DNA of 64,000 nucleotides from Pseudarthrobacter sp. NIBRBAC000502770 (GCF_006517815.1 NZ_CP041198.1:248001-312000); one strand, 5' to 3'; counted from the first letter of the stretch, positions 49,459 to 59,346 are shown. A program made the numbers and translations. The notes: a model not told the origin generated them from the letters alone.

Positions 49459-50289
49459 ATGACCACTGGCCGACACAGCGCAGCTGTTCTTGACCCCTCA
49501 TTGGACGACTACGAACTGGCCTCCGCGCTGGTCCGTGAAGCCGGACAGCTGGCGCTCCTCATGCGCATGGCCGGCCTGCAGTCTGAACAGAAGACCTCCG
49601 TCTCCGATGTGGTGACCGCGGCGGACCGCGCCGCGGAGGCTTATGTGCTGGAACAGCTCCAGCGCTGCCGGCCGGAGGACGGCATCCTGGGCGAGGAAGG
49701 CGCCTCCGTCCAGGGAACCAGCGGACGCACCTGGGTGATCGACCCCGTGGACGGCACCTACAACTTCCTGCACGGCTCCACCTACTGGTGCTCCGCCATC
49801 GCACTCAAGGACCACCGCGATGTGCTCCTGGGCGCCGTCTTCCAGCCTGAAGAGGACAAGCTGTGGCTTGGCGGGCATGACCGGCAGGCGACGCTCAACG
49901 GCGATCTGCTGACGACATTCACGGCGGACAGAGGCAGGCGCAACACCACCAGCGTTGCCGAACTTGGTGCGGCCACCTACATCCACCCCACATGGTTGAT
50001 GGACCCCATGTGCGCCATGCCGTGGCACGCCGCGGCCACCTCCGCCGCATCCCTCCGCATGCTCGGATCCGGTTCCTGCGACCTGAGCCGGGTAGCCGAC
50101 GGGCAGCTGGGGTGCTGGTACCAGCACAGCTGCCCGGAATGGGACTGGCTGCCGGGCAAGGCGATCGTCCTTGCGGCCGGCGGGGCCGTGGACACCGTCC
50201 ACGTCAACGGGCTGGAGTGGTTCATCGCAGGAGGAACGACGGCGGTCCGCGAGCTGCGTGCGGCCCTCGAGTCAGGCTCGGTGGCCTAA
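49459..50289 (+). CDS. Inositol monophosphatase family protein
   Basis: The 276-residue enzyme has the two metal-binding motifs of the family: WVIDPVDGTYNFLHG (residues about 92-106; Asp ligands and DGT) and SCPEWDWLPGKAIVLAAGGAV (WDxxAG-like, here WDWLPGKAI). GEEG and DRAAE also fit, so the active site is probably complete. Members remove phosphate from inositol phosphate, histidinol phosphate or fructose bisphosphate; the exact substrate here is not clear. It starts at ATG 49459, divergent from the preceding gene, and is separated from pcrA by 77 bases. Confidence 0.87.
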   Translation: MTTGRHSAAVLDPSLDDYELASALVREAGQLALLMRMAGLQSEQKTSVSDVVTAADRAAEAYVLEQLQRCRPEDGILGEEGASVQGTSGRTWVIDPVDGTYNFLHGSTYWCSAIALKDHRDVLLGAVFQPEEDKLWLGGHDRQATLNGDLLTTFTADRGRRNTTSVAELGAATYIHPTWLMDPMCAMPWHAAATSAASLRMLGSGSCDLSRVADGQLGCWYQHSCPEWDWLPGKAIVLAAGGAVDTVHVNGLEWFIAGGTTAVRELRAALESGSVA

Positions 50290-50366
50290 GGCAATTGCCC
50301 GTGCACCGGGAGTAATCCACAGCCTGGAAGGCGTTGTCGGTCCCACCGCCTAGACTTGTAGGCACC

Positions 50367-52916
50367 ATGGATATGTTGTTTGACCCGTACTCTGACGGAC
50401 CGTTCAAGGCCGCTCCTGCCTCCACCGCCCGCACCAGGACGGAGCCTGAGGGCGTTGCCACCACGGCGGGGCCGGGCGGGATGCCGGATCCGCAGGATGG
50501 CGGTCTTCACCGCTCAGGCGGCTGGCAACAGTCCAGCCGGAACGCCGGTAACCGGCAGGACGACGGCCACCATGGCAGCCGCCGCCCGGATGCTGCCCAG
50601 CTGCTGGAAGGGCTGAACCCGCAGCAGGAGGAAGCGGTCAAGCACGGCGGATCCGCGCTGCTGATCGTCGCCGGCGCGGGCTCGGGCAAGACCCGCGTGC
50701 TCAGTAACAGGATCGCCTACCTGATCGCCACCGGCCGGGCGCACCACGGCGAAATCCTGGCCATTACCTTCACCAACAAGGCGGCCGCGGAAATGCGGGA
50801 GCGCATCGAGGCCCTGGTGGGCGGACGCGCCAAGATCATGTGGATCTCCACGTTCCACTCGTCCTGCGTGCGGATCCTGCGCCAGGAAGCGGCGAATGTC
50901 GGCCTCAAATCCAACTTCTCCATCTACGACTCCGCCGACTCCCTGCGCCTGGTTACCCAGGTTTCCAAGTCCCTTGACCTGGACCCCAAGAAGTTTGCGC
51001 CCAAGGCCATCCAGCACAAGATTTCCGCGTTGAAGAACGAGCTCATCGACGCCGACTCCTTTGCCTCGGAAGCCAACTACAACGACCCCTTCGAACACGC
51101 GGTGGCGGACGTCTACAAGGGCTATACCCAGCGCCTCCGGCAGGCCAACGCCATGGACTTCGACGACCTCATCGCCGAGACCGTCTACATGTTCCGCGCC
51201 TTCCCGGCCTTGGCAGAGTCATACCGCCGCCGGTTCCGCCACGTCCTGGTGGACGAATACCAGGACACCAACCATGCCCAATACGCCCTGGTCAGGGAGA
51301 TCGTGGGCGAAGGCCCTGGCGCGTCGGAGCTTACCGTTGTGGGCGACTCGGACCAGTCCATCTACGCCTTCCGCGGCGCTGACATCCGGAACATCGTGGA
51401 GTTCGAAAAGGACTACCCCGAGGCCCGAACCATCAAACTGGAGCAGAATTACCGCTCTACCCAGAACATCCTGAGTGCCGCCAACTCGGTGATCTCGCGC
51501 AACCCCAACAGGCCCGAGAAAAGGCTGTGGACGGCTGAAGGCGAAGGCCACAAAATCATCGGCTACGTTGGCGAAAACGAACACGACGAAGCGCAGTTCA
51601 TCGCCAAGGAGATCGACCGGCTCCAGGACGAGGAGAACCTCCGCCCGGGCGACGTCGCCATCTTCTACCGCACCAACGCCCAGTCCCGTTCCATCGAGGA
51701 CGTGCTGGTGCGGGTGGGCCTGCCGTACAAAGTGGTGGGCGGCACACGTTTTTACGAGCGCAAGGAAATCAAGGACGCCCTCGCGTACCTGCGCGTCCTG
51801 GTGAACCCGGACGACGACGTCAACCTCCGCCGGGTGCTGAACGAACCCAAGCGGGGCATCGGGGACCGTGCCGAAGGCGCCGTGGCGGCCCTCGCCAGCC
51901 GCGAACGCACGTCCTTCATGGCAGCCGCCCGCCGCGCCGACCAGGCTCCGGGCATGGCCACCCGTTCGGTTAACGCCGTCCTGGGCTTCGTGAAAATGCT
52001 GGACGACCTCGCCGAGGTGGCCGCCGGGTCCGGCGCTGCCGCAGCACTCGAAGCGGTCCTTGAACAGACCGGCTACCTCGCGGCGCTGCGCTCCAGCACC
52101 GATCCGCAGGACGAGTCACGCGTGGAAAACCTCGCCGAGCTCGTGGCCGTGGTCCGCGAGTACGAGCAGGAGAATCCGGAGGGAAGCCTGGGTGCCTTCC
52201 TTGAACAGGTGTCCCTCGTGGCAGACGCCGACCAGATCCCGGACGCCCCCGGCGCGGACATTGACGCCGCCGTGGCCGAAGCCAAACGGCTTGGCGTGGT
52301 GACACTGATGACCCTGCACACGGCCAAGGGCCTGGAGTTTCCCGTGGTGTTCCTGACCGGCATGGAACACGGGCTCTTCCCGCACCAGCGCTCAGCCACC
52401 GACCCCAAGGAGCTCGCCGAGGAACGCCGGCTGGCCTACGTGGGGCTCACCCGTGCCCGGAAGCGGCTGTACGTGACCCGGTCCGAGGTACGCAGCATGT
52501 GGGGCCAGAGCCAGTACAACCCCGCCAGCCAGTTCCTCGAGGAAATCCCCGCAGAGCTCCTGGAATGGAAACGGGAGGGAACCAGCCGCCAGTCATGGGC
52601 CGGGGGTGGTTCGATTGGTTCGGGCCGGTACAGCGGGTCCTTCTGGGGCGCCGGCACCTCCCGCGGAGCGGCGGCAGATTCGTCTGCAGGGTTCAATGCC
52701 GACGTTCCGGCGTTCCTTGCCAAGACCCGGGTGCAACCGCAGAAGGAAATCATCGCCGTCAGTGTGGGGGACAAAGTCAACCACACCAGCTTCGGCAACG
52801 GAACGGTCCTGGCCCTTGAAGGAGCCGGAGACAAGACCGTGGCGAAGGTGAAGTTCGACGTCGGCGAAAAGCGCCTGCTGCTGCGCTACGCCCCCCTCAC
52901 CAAACTCGACGCCTGA
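50367..52916 (+). CDS. pcrA: ATP-dependent DNA helicase PcrA (UvrD family)
   Basis: The 849-residue 3'-5' helicase acts in repair and removes recombinase from DNA. Motifs are Q-motif LNPQQEEAV, Walker A AGAGSGKT (Lys108), DEYQDTN (Asp296-Glu297), GDSDQSIYAFRGAD and TLHTAKGLEFPVVFLTGMEHGLFPH. A disordered N-terminal extension (about 85 residues) and a C-terminal Tudor-like tail that binds RNA polymerase in related PcrA proteins (VGDKVNHTSFGNGTVLALEGAGDKTVAKVKFDVGEKRL) are present. The start is ATG 50367. The pcrA then sucCD order is shared with mycobacteria (uvrD1-sucCD). Confidence 0.96.
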   Translation: MDMLFDPYSDGPFKAAPASTARTRTEPEGVATTAGPGGMPDPQDGGLHRSGGWQQSSRNAGNRQDDGHHGSRRPDAAQLLEGLNPQQEEAVKHGGSALLIVAGAGSGKTRVLSNRIAYLIATGRAHHGEILAITFTNKAAAEMRERIEALVGGRAKIMWISTFHSSCVRILRQEAANVGLKSNFSIYDSADSLRLVTQVSKSLDLDPKKFAPKAIQHKISALKNELIDADSFASEANYNDPFEHAVADVYKGYTQRLRQANAMDFDDLIAETVYMFRAFPALAESYRRRFRHVLVDEYQDTNHAQYALVREIVGEGPGASELTVVGDSDQSIYAFRGADIRNIVEFEKDYPEARTIKLEQNYRSTQNILSAANSVISRNPNRPEKRLWTAEGEGHKIIGYVGENEHDEAQFIAKEIDRLQDEENLRPGDVAIFYRTNAQSRSIEDVLVRVGLPYKVVGGTRFYERKEIKDALAYLRVLVNPDDDVNLRRVLNEPKRGIGDRAEGAVAALASRERTSFMAAARRADQAPGMATRSVNAVLGFVKMLDDLAEVAAGSGAAAALEAVLEQTGYLAALRSSTDPQDESRVENLAELVAVVREYEQENPEGSLGAFLEQVSLVADADQIPDAPGADIDAAVAEAKRLGVVTLMTLHTAKGLEFPVVFLTGMEHGLFPHQRSATDPKELAEERRLAYVGLTRARKRLYVTRSEVRSMWGQSQYNPASQFLEEIPAELLEWKREGTSRQSWAGGGSIGSGRYSGSFWGAGTSRGAAADSSAGFNADVPAFLAKTRVQPQKEIIAVSVGDKVNHTSFGNGTVLALEGAGDKTVAKVKFDVGEKRLLLRYAPLTKLDA

Positions 52917-52947
52917 TGGGCGCGCCCGCCCGGGCATAATGGAGGCC

Positions 52948-53646
52948 ATGCGACGGACTGTGTGGGGGATGCTCGCCGCCCTTTTGATTATCATTGCCAC
53001 GGGCTGCACGGTGACCACCAAAGACCCCGCCTACGTTCCGCCGGCTCCGCTGCAGCCCATGGAGCAGCTGGAAAAGGCACCGCTGGCTGATGCGAAGACA
53101 TTCTCCAGCGGCGACGACGTCCTCTCTTTCATCACCGCCGACCGGACCGTCGCGTGCTCGCTCACGTCCGCCCGCGGGGAACACCTGAACCTGCCCTACG
53201 AGCAGAACCGCTACAGCGACGCCGCCAACAACAAGCTGCCCATTGTCCCGGTAGCCCACTGCGAGCTCGCCACGTATCCGGCGCTCCAGCCGGACGACAC
53301 CAAGGGCGACTGCGCCGGAACCCATTTGGGCTACCTGGGCGGCGTGGCCCTCCTGACACCGGACAATGCCCGCTACGGCGAATGCCGCTCCGGCGTCACA
53401 CCCATGGAAGCCGCTTTCGGGCCCAAGGGGAGCAAGACCGGGCCCCTGGCCCAACTTTCTGTGCTGGCGGACGGGCAGAACCTGGAACGCAACGGGCTGC
53501 GCTGCTCCGCGTACAACGACGGTGTGGCATGCGGAAACGTCTCCGCCGGCGTCGGATTCTTCGTTTCGCCCAAACGTTACGAGCTGATTCAGGGGCCAGC
53601 CAAAACCAGCCACCCGCCGCAGTCCGAGGGCCAAAAAACCCCGTAA
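52948..53646 (+). CDS. Secreted lipoprotein of unknown function
   Basis: The 232-residue protein has an N-terminal signal sequence with a hydrophobic core (VWGMLAALLIIIATGC) ending in a lipobox-like ATGC; the Cys would be lipidated and the protein anchored outside. The rest is soluble and contains several Cys (ACSLTS, HCELA, DCAGTH, ECRSG, RCSAYN, ACGN), suggesting disulfide bonds. I do not recognise the family. An ATG at 52939 is an alternative start; GGAGG lies only two bases before 52948. The gene lies between pcrA and sucC on the same strand. Confidence 0.72.
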   Translation: MRRTVWGMLAALLIIIATGCTVTTKDPAYVPPAPLQPMEQLEKAPLADAKTFSSGDDVLSFITADRTVACSLTSARGEHLNLPYEQNRYSDAANNKLPIVPVAHCELATYPALQPDDTKGDCAGTHLGYLGGVALLTPDNARYGECRSGVTPMEAAFGPKGSKTGPLAQLSVLADGQNLERNGLRCSAYNDGVACGNVSAGVGFFVSPKRYELIQGPAKTSHPPQSEGQKTP

Positions 53647-53661
53647 ATCCGCGGTTTTTCT
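53634..53661 (+). terminator. Possible weak terminator after the lipoprotein gene
   Basis: AAAAACC (53634-53640) pairs with GGTTTTT (53653-53659), 12-base loop, followed by CTACC. The stem is AT-rich and it overlaps the end of the coding frame. The following gap (53662-53870) carries the sucC promoter; TAGAAT at 53670-53675 could be its -10. Confidence 0.35.
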
Positions 53662-53870
53662 ACCGTCCATAGAATAGTGTGCTTACTCACATAAGGGGTA
53701 GTCTGGGACGGCCCGGTCCCTCCAAAGGACTAGAGTTCCCCATGGAGCATTACGCCGCGTGGCTCGTTTCCAGACAGGCCGCCGGTGCGTGCAATCCGCA
53801 GCCCGGTCATCGTCGTACAGATGGTGTCCGACTGTACAGAAACTACTTCGACGTAGAAGGACACTAAACC

Positions 53871-55040
53871 GTGGACCTGTTTGAATACCAGGCGCGCGAT
53901 ATGTTCGAGGCGCACGGTGTACCCGTGCTTGCCGGCATCGTGGCGTACACCCCAGAAGAAGCAAAGGCAGCTGCCGGGAAGATCGGCGGCGTTACCGTTG
54001 TCAAGGCACAGGTCAAGGTAGGCGGCCGCGGCAAGGCCGGCGGCGTCAAGGTCGCAAAGTCCGCTGACGAGGCGTTTGAGCACGCCACGAACATCCTGGG
54101 CATGGACATCAAGGGCCACACCGTCAAAAAGGTGATGATTGCCCAGGGTGCAGACATTGCCGAGGAGTTCTACTTCTCCGTCCTGCTCGACCGCGCCAAC
54201 CGCAACTACCTTGCCATGTGCTCGGTTGAAGGTGGCATGGAGATCGAGCAGCTCGCCGTCGAACGTCCCGAAGCGCTGGCCAAGATCGCCATCGATCCCG
54301 CCGTGGGCATCGACCAGGCCAAGGCCGACGAAATCGTCGCCGCCGCAGGCTTCGCCGAGGAACTGCGCGGCAAGGTCGCCGCCGTGATCCTGAAGCTCTG
54401 GGATGTCTTCAAGAAGGAAGACGCCACCCTGGTGGAGGTCAACCCGCTGGTCAAGACCGGCGCCGGCGACATCGTGGCACTGGACGGCAAGGTCTCCCTG
54501 GATGAGAACGCCGACTTCCGGCACGCCAAGCACGCGCAGCTCGAGGACAAGGACGCTGCCGACCCGCTTGAGGCCAAGGCAAAGGCGCAGGACCTCAACT
54601 ACGTCAAGCTCGACGGCGAAGTAGGCATTATCGGCAACGGTGCAGGCCTGGTTATGTCCACCCTCGACGTCGTGGCCTACGCCGGCGAGAACCACGGCAA
54701 CGTCAAGCCCGCCAACTTCCTGGACATCGGCGGCGGCGCATCGGCCGAGGTCATGGCCGCCGGCCTGGACGTCATCCTGGGCGACGAGCAGGTCAAGTCC
54801 GTGTTCGTGAACGTCTTCGGCGGCATCACTGCATGCGACGCTGTCGCCAAGGGCATCGTCGGCGCACTGGCCGAGCTGGGCCACGCTGCCAACAAGCCGC
54901 TGGTAGTCCGCCTCGACGGCAACAACGTCGAGGAAGGCCGCCGCATCCTCAACGAGGCCAACCACCCGCTGGTTACCTTGGCCGCCACCATGGACGAGGG
55001 CGCCGACAAGGCCGCCGAGCTCGCCAACGCAGCGAAGTAA
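53871..55040 (+). CDS. sucC: Succinyl-CoA synthetase beta subunit (ADP-forming)
   Basis: The 389-residue TCA-cycle subunit binds the nucleotide through its ATP-grasp domain. It begins [19 protein letters not shown] and contains [36 protein letters not shown], the conserved [23 protein letters not shown] motif and [15 protein letters not shown], with the phosphate loop. Length is typical. The start GTG follows AGAAGGA. The gene is followed 11 bases later by sucD, forming the usual operon. Confidence 0.97.
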   Translation: MDLFEYQARDMFEAHGVPVLAGIVAYTPEEAKAAAGKIGGVTVVKAQVKVGGRGKAGGVKVAKSADEAFEHATNILGMDIKGHTVKKVMIAQGADIAEEFYFSVLLDRANRNYLAMCSVEGGMEIEQLAVERPEALAKIAIDPAVGIDQAKADEIVAAAGFAEELRGKVAAVILKLWDVFKKEDATLVEVNPLVKTGAGDIVALDGKVSLDENADFRHAKHAQLEDKDAADPLEAKAKAQDLNYVKLDGEVGIIGNGAGLVMSTLDVVAYAGENHGNVKPANFLDIGGGASAEVMAAGLDVILGDEQVKSVFVNVFGGITACDAVAKGIVGALAELGHAANKPLVVRLDGNNVEEGRRILNEANHPLVTLAATMDEGADKAAELANAAK

Positions 55041-55051
55041 AGGGACGCACC

Positions 55052-55954
55052 ATGTCTATCTATCTGAACAAAGACTCCAAGGTCATCGTCCAGGGCATCA
55101 CCGGCGGCGAAGGCACCAAGCACACCGCCCTGATGCTCAAGGCCGGCACCAACATTGTTGGCGGCGTCAACGCCCGCAAGGCAGGCACCACGGTCCTGCA
55201 CGGCGACAAGGAAATCAACGTCTACGGCACCGTCAAGGAAGCCATGGCTGAAACCGGCGCCGACGTCTCCATCGTCTTCGTGCCGCCGGCCTTCACCAAG
55301 AACGCGGTCGTCGAAGCCATCGAGGCAGGCATCGGCCTGGTCGTGGTCATCACCGAAGGCGTTCCCGTCCAGGACTCCGCCGAATTCTGGGCGCTGGCCC
55401 AGTCCAAGGTGGACGCCGACGGCAACCAGGTCACCCGCATCATCGGCCCGAACTGCCCCGGCATCATCACCCCCGGCGAAGCACTGGTGGGCATCACCCC
55501 CGCCAACATCACCGGCAAGGGCCCCATCGGCCTGGTCTCCAAGTCCGGCACGCTGACCTACCAGATGATGTACGAACTGCGCGACCTTGGCTTCTCCACC
55601 GCCATCGGCATTGGCGGCGACCCCATCATCGGCACCACGCACATCGACGCCCTGGCTGCGTTCGAGGCTGACCCCGAGACCAAGGCCATCGTCATGATCG
55701 GTGAGATCGGCGGCGACGCCGAAGAGCGCGCAGCCGACTTCATCAAGGCCAACGTCACCAAGCCGGTCGTCGGCTACGTTGCCGGCTTCACCGCCCCGGA
55801 GGGCAAGACCATGGGCCACGCCGGCGCCATCGTCTCCGGTTCCGCAGGCACCGCACAGGCCAAGAAGGAAGCCCTCGAGGCCGCCGGAGTGAAGGTCGGC
55901 AAGACGCCGTCCGAGACCGCCAAGCTGCTCCGCGAGGTCTACGCCGCCCTGTAG
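55052..55954 (+). CDS. sucD: Succinyl-CoA synthetase alpha subunit
   Basis: The 300-residue subunit carries the CoA site and the phosphorylated histidine. It begins [29 protein letters not shown] and includes [34 protein letters not shown] and the active-site loop [15 protein letters not shown] with His256. AAAGGGACGCACC just upstream of the ATG is the ribosome binding site. It is co-transcribed with sucC and followed by a compound terminator. Confidence 0.97.
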   Translation: MSIYLNKDSKVIVQGITGGEGTKHTALMLKAGTNIVGGVNARKAGTTVLHGDKEINVYGTVKEAMAETGADVSIVFVPPAFTKNAVVEAIEAGIGLVVVITEGVPVQDSAEFWALAQSKVDADGNQVTRIIGPNCPGIITPGEALVGITPANITGKGPIGLVSKSGTLTYQMMYELRDLGFSTAIGIGGDPIIGTTHIDALAAFEADPETKAIVMIGEIGGDAEERAADFIKANVTKPVVGYVAGFTAPEGKTMGHAGAIVSGSAGTAQAKKEALEAAGVKVGKTPSETAKLLREVYAAL

Positions 55955-55969
55955 GCAGCACTTCAGAAC

Positions 55970-56030
55970 GCGGGGCCATCCCCGGGTCCGTTTCCAGTCA
56001 TGGGACGGACCTGCGGGTGGCCCCGCTTTC
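55970..56030 (+). terminator. Intrinsic terminator after sucD
   Basis: GCGGGGCCA (55970-55978) pairs with TGGCCCCGC (56018-56026), then TTTCTTTG. A smaller inner hairpin (GGTCCGT with ACGGACC) sits in the loop. Confidence 0.85.
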
Positions 56031-56137
56031 TTTGTTTAACGGCTGGCGACGACGGCGGGCGGCGCCTGCCCAGCCCCGTCGAGTAATGTTGGCACAGGAA
56101 AACAGGGCGCCCCGGGCGCGCAGGCAGGGGATTATCG

Positions 56138-56869
56138 ATGGCAGAAAAACGACCCACGCTGGTCGACGCCGTCGTGGACAAGGTCCTCGAGCACATCATC
56201 AGCGGGGACATAAAGGCCGACGACGCCCTGCCGCCTGAGGCTGACATCGCCAAGGAATCGGGTGTCAGCAGGCTGACGGCCCGGGAAGCCATGAAGGTGC
56301 TCAAAGCGCAGGACGTCGTCTACGTCAAGCGCGGCCTGGGCACCTTCGTCAACCCTCCGGAGCGCTGGACCGGGCTGGACGCCATCATGCGCGCAGCATC
56401 CAGGGGAGTGGCCTCCGACCAGGTGGCCCTGCGCCTGCTGGAAGTCCGCCGCATGGTGGAGACCGGGGCGGCCGAACTCGCTGCCTCCCGCCACCGGCCC
56501 GCGGACCTTACCGCCCTGCAGGACAGCGTGGAGCAAATGGAAGCGGCACACCAGGCGGGAGACGTGGACGCGCTGACCGTGGCCGACATCGCCTTCCACG
56601 ACACCGTGCTGCGGGCCTCCGGAAACCCCTTCGTGCCCGCCCTGCTGGGACAGCTCTCCACCCTGCTGTATGCCATGCGTCGCGAAACCTCGGCATTCCC
56701 GGATGTGCAGCGCCATGCCATCCACCACCACAAGATGGTCCTTGCTGCCATCGCGGCCGGCGATCCTGCCACGGCCCGGTCCACCATGGATGCCCACATC
56801 ACCCAGACCTTTGAGGACTACGAGCAGTTCCTTGCCATGTCCAGCCGGAGCGAAACGACGGCCCGTTAG
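56138..56869 (+). CDS. FadR-family (GntR/FCD) transcriptional regulator
   Basis: The 243-residue regulator has an N-terminal winged helix (residues about 10-72; SGDIKADDALPPEADIAKESGVSRLTAREAMKVLKAQDVVYVKRGLGTFV) and a C-terminal FCD ligand domain (about 90-225; RRMVETGAAELAASRHRPADL and FHDTVLRASGNPF), with a probable metal-binding His/Asp pocket. It lies just upstream of the MFS-SDR genes and is the likely controller of their promoter, where a palindrome overlaps the predicted start site. The ligand is probably a small sugar acid or similar metabolite. Confidence 0.9.
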   Translation: MAEKRPTLVDAVVDKVLEHIISGDIKADDALPPEADIAKESGVSRLTAREAMKVLKAQDVVYVKRGLGTFVNPPERWTGLDAIMRAASRGVASDQVALRLLEVRRMVETGAAELAASRHRPADLTALQDSVEQMEAAHQAGDVDALTVADIAFHDTVLRASGNPFVPALLGQLSTLLYAMRRETSAFPDVQRHAIHHHKMVLAAIAAGDPATARSTMDAHITQTFEDYEQFLAMSSRSETTAR

Positions 56870-56947
56870 GATCCCTCCGGTGCAGCCTCCAGGGGGGGCG
56901 GCAGGCAATCCACCAGATCTGCGGAGGGGACTGCCATGCGTCTGGTG

Positions 56948-56977
56948 TTGACGACCACATTTACCTGTGACTAGAAT
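56948..56977 (+). promoter_or_regulatory. Promoter of the MFS-SDR operon
   Basis: TTGACG (56948-56953) and TAGAAT (56972-56977) with an 18-base spacer give a good promoter; the start would be near 56984. Confidence 0.7.
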
Positions 56978-56985
56978 CTCAGTCA

Positions 56986-57006
56986 GACATCTGACATCTG
57001 ATGTCA
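56986..57006. promoter_or_regulatory. Operator candidate over the MFS-SDR transcription start
   Basis: Two direct repeats GACATCT (56986-56992 and 56993-56999) are followed by GATGTCA, making a perfect palindrome TGACAT-CTG-ATGTCA at 56992-57006. It lies at the predicted +1 and fits repression by the FadR-type regulator encoded just upstream. Confidence 0.65.
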
Positions 57007-57092
57007 CCCCCGAAAATGCCGCCAGCCAAAGGAGTCGTCATGCGCGCGCATTCCCCTTTTGAGGGTCCCCACACCACCACCGGAGGCCTGCG

Positions 57093-58442
57093 ATGACCTC
57101 CCGTGCCACTGCCCCCGCACTCAGCCAACTGGGCGAGACCACCCTCCGCAAGGTCCGCCGGCGGCTGATGCCCCTGATCGTCCTCCTCTACTTCATCGCC
57201 TACCTGGACCGGAACAACGTGGGCTTTGCCAAGCTCGGCATGCAGGGCGACATTGGCCTGACCGAAGCTGCCTACGGCCTGGGCGCCGGCATCTTCTTCC
57301 TCGGCTACGCACTGCTGGAGATTCCATCCAACGGAGGCATGTACCGCTTCGGAGCCCGCAAATGGATCGCCCGCATCCTGATCAGCTGGGGCATCTTCGC
57401 CACCGCGATGTTCCTGGTGAACGGTGAAGCCACCTTCTACGTCATCCGCTTCCTCCTCGGCGCGGCAGAGGCCGGCTTCTTCCCGGCGATCCTCTTCTAC
57501 CTGACGCTGTGGTTCCCGGCAGCGCAGCGCGTGACGGTGCTCGGCATCTTCATCCTCGCCCAGCCCATCTCCAACGCCCTGGGCGCGCCAGTGTCCGGCA
57601 TGCTCCTGAACCTCGAGGGCGTGGCCGGCCTGCACGGCTGGCAGTGGCTCTACATCCTCGAAGGCATCCCGGCCATCATCCTGGGCATCATTACGCCTTT
57701 CGTCATGACGGACCGCCCCGAACACGCCAAGTGGCTCAAGCCGGAAGAACGTGATTGGCTCTCCACCACCATGGCTGCGGAGCTGGCGGACAAGCAGAAG
57801 GCCGGCAACCACAACTTCCTCGCCGGCCTGAAGGACTCCCGCACCATTGCCTATTCGGCGCTGTACTTCGGCCTGGTCTGCGGCATCTACGGCCTTGGCC
57901 TTTGGCTGCCCACCATCGTTAAGGCGCTCGGAACGTTCGACTCAACGCAGGTGGGATTCATCGTCTTCATCCCGTACGCCATCGCTGCCGTGTTCGTCTA
58001 CTTCTGGAGCAAGCGTTCGGACCGCACCGGCAACCGCGTTTGGCACGCCAGCGCCAGCATGGTGCTTGCCGCCGTCGGACTCCTGGGCGCCGGCTTCCTG
58101 CTCCCCGTCAACGCCGTGCTCGCCATGGTCTTCCTGACCCTGGCAGCAATGGGCATCTACTCCGCAATTGCGCCCTTCCTGGCTATGCCGTCCGCCGCCC
58201 TCACCGGCGCCGCGGCAGCAGCCGGACTGGCCATGGTCAACTCGCTCGGCAACCTGGGCGGCTTCGTGGCCCCCTACATCGTGGGCATCCTCAAGGACGC
58301 CACCGGAAACTCCCAGACCGGCCTGGTGTTCCTGGCCGCCTGCCTCGCCGTGACTGCCGCCGCCACCTACCTTTACGCACGCAAGCGGCCGGAAGGTGTC
58401 TCCGCACCCGGAGCCACCGTTCCTGCCGCCGATACCCACTAG
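57093..58442 (+). CDS. MFS transporter, anion:cation symporter type
   Basis: The 449-residue transporter has 12 membrane segments and the ACS-family motif YLDRNNVGFAKLGMQ after the first segment. These carriers take up organic and sugar acids (for example glucarate or tartrate) with protons. Further matches are ARKWIARILISWG and GAAEAGFFPAILFYL. Substrate cannot be told from sequence. It is the first gene behind the FadR-type operator and is followed 9 bases later by the SDR gene, so both are one transcript. CGGAGGCCTGCG is near the start. Confidence 0.92.
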   Translation: MTSRATAPALSQLGETTLRKVRRRLMPLIVLLYFIAYLDRNNVGFAKLGMQGDIGLTEAAYGLGAGIFFLGYALLEIPSNGGMYRFGARKWIARILISWGIFATAMFLVNGEATFYVIRFLLGAAEAGFFPAILFYLTLWFPAAQRVTVLGIFILAQPISNALGAPVSGMLLNLEGVAGLHGWQWLYILEGIPAIILGIITPFVMTDRPEHAKWLKPEERDWLSTTMAAELADKQKAGNHNFLAGLKDSRTIAYSALYFGLVCGIYGLGLWLPTIVKALGTFDSTQVGFIVFIPYAIAAVFVYFWSKRSDRTGNRVWHASASMVLAAVGLLGAGFLLPVNAVLAMVFLTLAAMGIYSAIAPFLAMPSAALTGAAAAAGLAMVNSLGNLGGFVAPYIVGILKDATGNSQTGLVFLAACLAVTAAATYLYARKRPEGVSAPGATVPAADTH

Positions 58443-58451
58443 GAAACAGCA

Positions 58452-59228
58452 ATGACTACAGAGCACGCATTCCCCGCAGAACGTACCGCGGTCCTCACCG
58501 GGGCGGCATCCGCCCGGGGCATTGGCCGCGCTACCGCAGACCGGCTGGCCAGCCAGGGCTGGTCCATCGCCATCCTGGACATCAACGCCGAAGACGCCAG
58601 GGCGGCAGCGGCGGAAATCGGCTCCAGCCGTGCCGTCAAGGCGATCGGCGTAGGCGCCGACGTCTCGGACGAGGCTTCGGTGGACCGTGCCATCACGGAA
58701 ATTGAGCAGTCCCTGCCGCCCATCGTGGGACTGGTCAACCTGGCCGGAATCAGTTCCCCCACTCCCTTCATGGAAACCACCGTGGCGGAATGGGACAAGG
58801 TCTTCGCCATCAACATGCGTGGCACCTTCGTGGTGTCCCAGCGGGTCCTCAAGGGCATGATTGAGCGGGAGCTCGGGCGGATCGTCAGCATCTCCTCCAT
58901 CTCCGCCCAGCGCGGCGGAGGAACGTACTCCAAGGTCGCCTACAGCGCTTCCAAGGCCGGCATCCTCGGGTTCACCCGTGCCCTGGCGCGCGAAGTCGGT
59001 GAGCACAACATTACGGTGAACGCCATCGCGCCCGGCCCGATCGATACGGACATCATGGGTGGAACGCTGAGTGACGAGCGCAAGGCCCAGATGTCAGAGG
59101 GGATCATGATGGGCCGGGTGGGAACCCGCGAGGAAGTGGCTGCCCTGATCGCGTTCCTCCTCAGCGAGGATGCCGGCTACATCACGGCCGCGACCTATGA
59201 CATCAACGGCGGCCTGCAGGTTTCCTGA
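58452..59228 (+). CDS. Short-chain dehydrogenase/reductase (SDR)
   Basis: The 258-residue NAD(P)-dependent enzyme has the cofactor motif TGAASARGIGR, the NLAG motif in LVNLAGIS, the catalytic YSASK (Tyr and Lys) after SSISAQRG, and NAIAPGPIDTDIM at the end of the active-site loop. It belongs to the classical SDR type with probable C4/C5 sugar or hydroxy-acid substrate; this is inference from context. The start is ATG 58452 with AGGAAACAGC upstream, nine bases after the MFS stop. Confidence 0.92.
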   Translation: MTTEHAFPAERTAVLTGAASARGIGRATADRLASQGWSIAILDINAEDARAAAAEIGSSRAVKAIGVGADVSDEASVDRAITEIEQSLPPIVGLVNLAGISSPTPFMETTVAEWDKVFAINMRGTFVVSQRVLKGMIERELGRIVSISSISAQRGGGTYSKVAYSASKAGILGFTRALAREVGEHNITVNAIAPGPIDTDIMGGTLSDERKAQMSEGIMMGRVGTREEVAALIAFLLSEDAGYITAATYDINGGLQVS

Positions 59229-59255
59229 CGTCCGCTTTCCCGGTACCCCGGCGCA

Positions 59256-59289
59256 CGGTGCCGTACGGCCCGCCGGCCGCACGGCACCG
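59256..59289 (+). other. Stem-loop after the SDR gene
   Basis: CGGTGCCGT (59256-59264) pairs with ACGGCACCG (59281-59289) around a GC-rich loop. No T-run follows, so it may be a processing or factor-dependent end site. Confidence 0.5.
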
Positions 59290-59328
59290 CCGCCGCGGTG
59301 CGTCATCCGCAACGTCCCGCCCCTGCAG

Positions 59329-59345
59329 CGGCTATAGGATTTCTA
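59329..59345. promoter_or_regulatory. Operator candidate in front of the second GntR gene
   Basis: GGCTATAGGATTTC lies immediately before the ATG. It shares the half-site TATAGGA with the perfect palindrome TCCTATAGGA at 60130-60139, so the regulator may control itself. Confidence 0.5.
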
Positions 59346-59346
59346 C

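Noticed and set aside
47813..49462. Long plus-strand frame covering the tRNA, DUF998 and part of the next gene
   Set aside because: It crosses a tRNA gene and two well-supported genes in another frame and has no protein similarity.
53679..53867. Small frame between the lipoprotein gene and sucC
   Set aside because: It lies in the sucC promoter region, and lacks a start signal and family.
53730..54965. Minus-strand frame inside sucC
   Set aside because: Antisense shadow of a certain gene.
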